A DNA stretch of 64,000 nt from Isochrysis galbana (Eukaryota > Haptophyta > Isochrysidales > Isochrysidaceae): contig CM030944.1 in assembly GCA_018136815.1 (NCBI GenBank), forward strand, positions 2,982,429 to 3,046,428, read 5' to 3'. The notes under the pieces are model-generated. The model was not told the origin of the DNA, ran no database searches, and saw only the letters and a list, made by a program, of their open reading frames with translations. Shown in pieces: positions 59,650 through 64,000 of the stretch (its first letter is position 1; each line of letters begins with the position of its first letter). Position numbers and translations under genes: made by a program.

Positions 59650-62600
59650 CCCCGACCCAATTCGTCCAACCATGGGAGCACGGCACTGGACACCAGAAAG
59701 CCACCGGGTTGTACCTCACCAAAGGGCTGCCGCCCCTTCAGCCAACCTGCGTCGTGGATGGCCGTGAGTCAGCCATGGCTAATCTGTCTCCTTCACCGCA
59801 CCGTGGCGCTCTGCGCAGCCGCACCTACGTCGGTGTAGCTGGAGCGATGGCGATCCATTGGATGCCTGTTCTTCTTCGACATTTGAGCCAACAGCGAGAC
59901 CAGCCATCGACGAAGATATTGTCCGCGTTAGAGCTACTCGCTTGCGCGCGGCGCAGCCTATTGGACCGGCCTTCACTTAGCTCAACCGAGGCTACCGCCT
60001 ACGAGCCGTGGTCGGCTCTTCATCGTTATGAGAGGGGGAGGGAAACTAGTGAAGTTTCTTCCGACCCCGTTGTTTCCCGTCCAGCTACTCCCGAGTCAGA
60101 CAACCACGAAGACCAAAAAGAAACCCACGATAACCACGACAACGACACGCCACTCTACGCCTCCGAGTCTACTTTCCACGACCCATTCTCTCCATGGACC
60201 GCCCCGCCTCCGGCACGCGCGAGCTCGCCACGTCCGACGACGCCGACGACTCTCCGGAAGCGGCGCCAACAATGGCAATCATTCGGAGTGAACGGGGACC
60301 AGAAATGGTCCAACGTCACGCTCGAAACCGCTGACGAAATAAGATCGCAAGCTCTAGCCGGACGAGGCGCCGTCGAGGAATCCGACCTCGCCGCTGCCGT
60401 CCGAGCGCCGATCGAGTTCGTGGAAGCCAAAGGCATCCGCGCCGAAGAGCTAGCCTCATTAGTTCGAAGACCCAAGACAGAAGCCCAAGCTCGTCTCGAG
60501 AAAGACTGGGAAAGGATGTCCGACCACCCGAGGCACCCCACCGACAAGAGAGGCCTGGGATACACTAGTCCCAAGTTATCACCCTGTACCGCTACCAACG
60601 AGGACGACGCCTCTAGGCTCTCTGCCACGATAGCGGCAGTCGGAGTACCCGAAGAGACGACGACTACTTTGACGACGAATTCACCCGAGCAACCACGCTG
60701 TCGACCAACCCCGTCCCCGTCCGACACCATCGCACACGTGACCACGCACCGACCGGAGAGCGTCGTGGATACCCTACCATCTGCCTACCCAAGGCATTGC
60801 CTATATGTTCGAGACCTGATGGTCTGCCGCTCCGGCGAGGCTACCGGCAAAGAAGGAGTAATCTTGGCCGACTCCGCTCTCACGGTCAACAGCACCCTCG
60901 CTGACACCGGAGCTGGCCCGTCGGTCGTGACCACTTCCCTCTTGTCCAGCCTACCCAACGACGCATGCGTCGAGCGGCTGCCGCAAGCCGTAGTGACACC
61001 GCTCCATGGCCCAGACGGCCTACCTCTTATCACGCGAGGCAAGGCTCGGATCGTTTTCTCCGTCGGTGGATTTCTCTTTCGTCATACGTTCATGGTGATT
61101 GAAGGCAACCCGATGCTGCTGCTCGGGAACGACTTCTTAGCTACGCACGCCGCTTCGATTCAGCTCGCCTCCGACAGCACGGACGGCTCTATCACCCTCG
61201 GTGCTCCATCCACGGTGGCTCCTCTTGAGGTTAATGGCAGTCCAAGCCCCGACGCTCCGCCGATCTTTTGCGTCTCGACGTCACCGATAGCGGTGGTCCC
61301 TGTCAGCATGACTTGTGCACAGGTCTGTCCGACCTCCGCGAACCCAATCACGACTGACTTCTTCCGAGGGCCGCAGGCCACCAAAAACGACAACCAGCTA
61401 GTCACCGAGCCTCTCTTCAGCACGGCCGATGAGTTTGCCGCCAAAGCGCCGGCATCATGTGGCTCCGAGTACCTCCTATACACCCACGAACCTATCACGA
61501 TCCCGGCCTATCATCGGGCAACGTTTCACGTCCGAATTCCGCTAGCTCTTCGAGAACACGAAGACTGCGCCATGCTCGTGGACCGACTCCCTACGCGTGA
61601 AACGATCGATAGCTCTCCTCTCGTCATTCCCCAAGTAGAGAGGTCGAACGCCGACCACACCATCGCGGTTACGGTGGTCAACACTGACCCCAAACCTCTA
61701 CACCTTCCGTCGTTCCATCCTGTAGCTTCGCTACAGGTTCGATTCAAAATTCACGCTGGAACATATCGCCGCGTCGGGGCCGTTAACTCGCCGGATGTGA
61801 TTGAGTCGCTCGACGAGGACCAGCGTAAGCTCCTCGAGGCAGCCAAGATCGACCCCGAAGGCCGTCTCTCGATGCCCCAACGTGAACAAGTTCGTCGTCT
61901 ACTAGCCCGACGTATCGCTGCTTTCGCAATTGACCCGACCAACCCGAATCACACTCACGTGATGGAGGTAGAGCTACCGCTCAACCCCGGAGCCGAAGCT
62001 CACCGCCACGCACCGTCTAGAGTTGGACGAGAGGGTGAGAAGATCATAGAGGACGAAGTTTGCAAGATGGAGTCCGCGGGCATCATTAGGAAATCAAATT
62101 CGTCGTGGGCCTCTCGAGTCGTGCTAGTCACTAAGAAGGATGGCTCCGTACGTTTCTGCGTAGATTATCGCGACGTCAACTCCAAGCTTCGTCTAGAGGA
62201 CAGCCCTCTTCCCCTCACGGTAGAAGCCATCGACCGATTGTCGTCCGGCCAAGGCAACCTTGATTCTCTATTCCTTTGCACCCTGGACCTGGCATCTGGT
62301 TTCTGGGGTATACCGATCAAAGAGTCCGATAAACATATCACCGCGTTCACTACTCATCGCGGCAAGTACGAGTTCAATTACTTGCCTTTTGGTGTTCAAT
62401 CCGGTCCCTCGTATATGTGCCGCCTCATGGACGCCGTTCTCGGTGGGCTGGCATGGGAGATTTGTATGCCATACTTGGATGATGTCGGCGCCTGGTCGAC
62501 AGGCGTAGGTGACTCGCTGCAGGCCAGGGAAGAGTCGTCATTCCAACAAATGTTACACCGTCTTGATCTTGTCTTGGAACGTCTCATCTGGGCGGGCCTC

Positions 62601-63821
62601 ACTTGCAAGATGTCGAAATGCGTTTTCTTTGCCACCTCGGCTGAATATCTCGGCCACGTTGTTTCGCGTGAAGGTCTTCGGATGGATCCCAAGAAAGTGG
62701 AAGCCGTCTCGAAAATCGACCCTACCCAAATCAACTCTATCGAAGCCGTCCGTTCTTTCCTTGGACTGTGCTCGTACTACCGCCGTTTTATACGCCGTTT
62801 TGCGATCCGTGCAGCGCCGTTAACCGCTCTCACGCGGAAAGGGTGCGATGTCCCGGTCGAGTCGCAAACAGAAGCCTGTCGCCAGGCTATCGAAGATCTC
62901 AAGCAAGCTATCTGTGAAGAACCCGTACTCGCACCTCCTCGAGACGACCGTCCTTTCCTCGTTAAGACCGACGGTGCTAGCAAGCTCGGCATCGCCGGCG
63001 TCCTTGCTCAGAAAGACGACGAAGGGAGAGAGCGCGTTGTTGCATACTACGGTCGTAGTTTGAGTCCGGCTGAGCGCCATTGGACAGTTACTGAAATCGA
63101 ACTTCTAGCAGCGCTAGAATCGATCCGAAATTGGAGGCCGTATCTTTGGGGTCGCCACTTCACCCTCGTCGTAGACCATTCAGCTTTGCGCTGGCTTCAC
63201 ACGATGAAAGATCAAGTCACCGGTGGTCCAGCCTCGCGCCTCATGCGATGGGTCCTGAAGCTAGCCGAATATCGATTCGACGTCGTGCACAAACCTGGAG
63301 TCACTCACTGGGACGCCGACGGCTTATCCCGCCTAGTTGCTCTCGAGCCCGATCACGATCCTCTCCATCTCGAGGAGAGTGACGCCCATTCTTTCGATTC
63401 TTCTGAAATTCACGACATAGTTGCCGCCGCGGTTACGTCATCCACCCTCACCGCTCGCCGCCAACAAGCAAACGATAGGCTCGCTCGTCAAGCATCGGAA
63501 TCTTCGGAGTCGATTACCTCCTCGTATCTCGATGTGGGCGTGCCTCATGCCGACGAATTGCGTCAAGCGCTCTCTACCGACGAGTTCGCTAGCTCAATCA
63601 TTTCTGAACTCGAGTCGATCCTTCCGAAAGCTTCCTCTTCGATCGACTCTAGCTCGTCGTCGAAGAAAAGGTCCCGATTCCTGCTTCGCGATGGCCTACT
63701 CTACTACCGCTCCTCAGAGGCGGAAGAGGCTCCTCTTCGTTTATACATTCCGGAGTCCCTTCGTGACACGTACTCCGCGCCTACCATGACCACCTTGGTC
63801 ACCCAGGTGCGACAAGGATGA
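59646..63821 (+). CDS. pol: protease, reverse transcriptase, RNase H
   Basis: An open frame of 1391 codons, one base back from the upstream ORF, so a -1 frameshift at CGGGGGTTGA (59640-59649) is plausible. The first 40 residues finish the methyltransferase-like domain. The aspartic protease has LADTGAGPSVV (Asp420) and LLLGNDFLATH. The reverse transcriptase has VVLVTKKDGSVRFCVDYRDV, FLCTLDLASGFWGIPI, FNYLPFGVQSGPSYMCRLMD and CMPYLDDVGAW (YLDD at 943). LGHVVSREGLRMDPKKVEAV closes the thumb. RNase H has FLVKTDGASKLG (Asp1109), TEIELLAALE and LVVDHSALRWLHT. After RDGLLYYRSSEAEE the integrase begins, but the frame breaks at about 63770. The Ty3/gypsy order and motifs are certain. Confidence 0.9.
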   Translation: MTPTQFVQPWEHGTGHQKATGLYLTKGLPPLQPTCVVDGRESAMANLSPSPHRGALRSRTYVGVAGAMAIHWMPVLLRHLSQQRDQPSTKILSALELLACARRSLLDRPSLSSTEATAYEPWSALHRYERGRETSEVSSDPVVSRPATPESDNHEDQKETHDNHDNDTPLYASESTFHDPFSPWTAPPPARASSPRPTTPTTLRKRRQQWQSFGVNGDQKWSNVTLETADEIRSQALAGRGAVEESDLAAAVRAPIEFVEAKGIRAEELASLVRRPKTEAQARLEKDWERMSDHPRHPTDKRGLGYTSPKLSPCTATNEDDASRLSATIAAVGVPEETTTTLTTNSPEQPRCRPTPSPSDTIAHVTTHRPESVVDTLPSAYPRHCLYVRDLMVCRSGEATGKEGVILADSALTVNSTLADTGAGPSVVTTSLLSSLPNDACVERLPQAVVTPLHGPDGLPLITRGKARIVFSVGGFLFRHTFMVIEGNPMLLLGNDFLATHAASIQLASDSTDGSITLGAPSTVAPLEVNGSPSPDAPPIFCVSTSPIAVVPVSMTCAQVCPTSANPITTDFFRGPQATKNDNQLVTEPLFSTADEFAAKAPASCGSEYLLYTHEPITIPAYHRATFHVRIPLALREHEDCAMLVDRLPTRETIDSSPLVIPQVERSNADHTIAVTVVNTDPKPLHLPSFHPVASLQVRFKIHAGTYRRVGAVNSPDVIESLDEDQRKLLEAAKIDPEGRLSMPQREQVRRLLARRIAAFAIDPTNPNHTHVMEVELPLNPGAEAHRHAPSRVGREGEKIIEDEVCKMESAGIIRKSNSSWASRVVLVTKKDGSVRFCVDYRDVNSKLRLEDSPLPLTVEAIDRLSSGQGNLDSLFLCTLDLASGFWGIPIKESDKHITAFTTHRGKYEFNYLPFGVQSGPSYMCRLMDAVLGGLAWEICMPYLDDVGAWSTGVGDSLQAREESSFQQMLHRLDLVLERLIWAGLTCKMSKCVFFATSAEYLGHVVSREGLRMDPKKVEAVSKIDPTQINSIEAVRSFLGLCSYYRRFIRRFAIRAAPLTALTRKGCDVPVESQTEACRQAIEDLKQAICEEPVLAPPRDDRPFLVKTDGASKLGIAGVLAQKDDEGRERVVAYYGRSLSPAERHWTVTEIELLAALESIRNWRPYLWGRHFTLVVDHSALRWLHTMKDQVTGGPASRLMRWVLKLAEYRFDVVHKPGVTHWDADGLSRLVALEPDHDPLHLEESDAHSFDSSEIHDIVAAAVTSSTLTARRQQANDRLARQASESSESITSSYLDVGVPHADELRQALSTDEFASSIISELESILPKASSSIDSSSSSKKRSRFLLRDGLLYYRSSEAEEAPLRLYIPESLRDTYSAPTMTTLVTQVRQG

Positions 63822-64000
63822 CTACCCTACTTCGTTCTCGAGTTTACTGGCCTGGCCTATCCGCCTCTGTATCGGAGTACGTTCGAGAGTGCCATGAATG
63901 CACTCTTGGCAAACCGTTACCGCGACCGCTCGCCCATCCATCCGGTCTTTCTATCGGATCCTATCCTTTCGACGTCGTCTTTGCGATATTCTTTCGATGG
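63771..64000 (+). pseudogene. integrase H2C2 zinc region in a shifted frame
   Basis: A neighbouring frame continues pol to the window end with YHDHLGHPGATRMTTLLRS, then VYWPGL and YVRECHECTLGK, the H-H-C-C zinc-binding head of retroviral-type integrases. It is out of frame with 59646-63821 by one base, so this copy has a small deletion, or the assembly an error. The catalytic core would lie beyond the window. Confidence 0.8.

Larger units (their letters stand above)
51960..64000 (+). mobile_element. Ty3/gypsy-type LTR retrotransposon with added methyltransferase-like domain
   Basis: The order is leader/LTR region, gag-like frame (54217-56988), a Ser/Pro-rich frame ending in a methyltransferase-like domain (57559-59649), then protease, reverse transcriptase, RNase H and the start of integrase (59646 onward). 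The protease-RT-RNaseH-integrase order is that of Ty3/gypsy. The 3' LTR lies outside, so LTR limits could not be set by comparison. Relics of the leader at 16155-16320, 17457-17500 and 30930-30970 show the family is repeated in the genome. Confidence 0.85.

Overview
This window looks like nuclear DNA of a GC-rich unicellular alga. Genes on both strands have short GT-AG introns of about 70-250 bases. One protein starts with a signal peptide followed by a plastid-type leader. There are TM-containing histidine kinase and P450 genes, and the genes lie in a sea of transposons, foldbacks and polypurine or polypyrimidine tracts. A haptophyte or a similar secondary-plastid alga is my best guess, but this is inference from style and not from a marker gene. 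Two 100-base N runs (33943-34042 and 49942-50041) are scaffold gaps.

Layout. 0-1.1 kb: a partial exon at the edge and a plastid-targeted protein (-). 1.7-5.1 kb: a broken pogo-like transposase, then a 905-bp non-autonomous hAT-type element with an 8-bp target duplication. 5.5-6.1 kb: a DUF3293 protein (+). 6.2-8.5 kb: dispersed repeats. 8.5-11.4 kb: a four-exon HPAT-type glycosyltransferase with three repeated C-terminal modules (+). 12.0-13.7 kb: a six-exon ATP-grasp enzyme (-). 14-18 kb: repeat graveyard. 18.1-19.5 kb: mitochondrial inner-membrane peptidase subunit 1 (-). 21.2-22.4 kb: a complete short retroposon. 23.4-26.4 kb: a six-exon hybrid histidine kinase (-). 27.1-31.3 kb: more retroposons. 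31.4-33.1 kb: a two-exon SDR dehydratase/epimerase-like protein (-). 33.2-37.4 kb: retroposon copies around the first gap plus the 3' end of an unknown gene. 37.7-38.5 kb: a family-16 methyltransferase (-). 39.2-42.6 kb: a 208-bp-arm foldback next to a Mutator-like transposase gene (-). 42.9-45.5 kb: a palindromic element and a chromodomain relic. 46.3-49.8 kb: a P450 gene with a long membrane-type C-terminal continuation, cut by the second gap. About 52-64 kb: a Ty3/gypsy-type LTR retrotransposon running off the right edge.

Most notable are two systems. (1) The gypsy element carries an extra reading frame between gag and pol. That frame ends in a cytosine-methyltransferase-like domain (AHPPCTYLS and VENP motifs), and the domain appears to continue into the pol frame after a -1 shift. 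(2) A family of short retroposons encodes only one small ORF1-like protein. Two copies are complete, with 17- and 20-bp target duplications. The 5' end of the family is a small hairpin placed a few bases before the ATG, and its stem changes in a compensatory way between copies.

The cellular genes are single, unrelated housekeeping or metabolic genes with no operon logic. All splice models here were built by eye from frame continuity and GT-AG signals.
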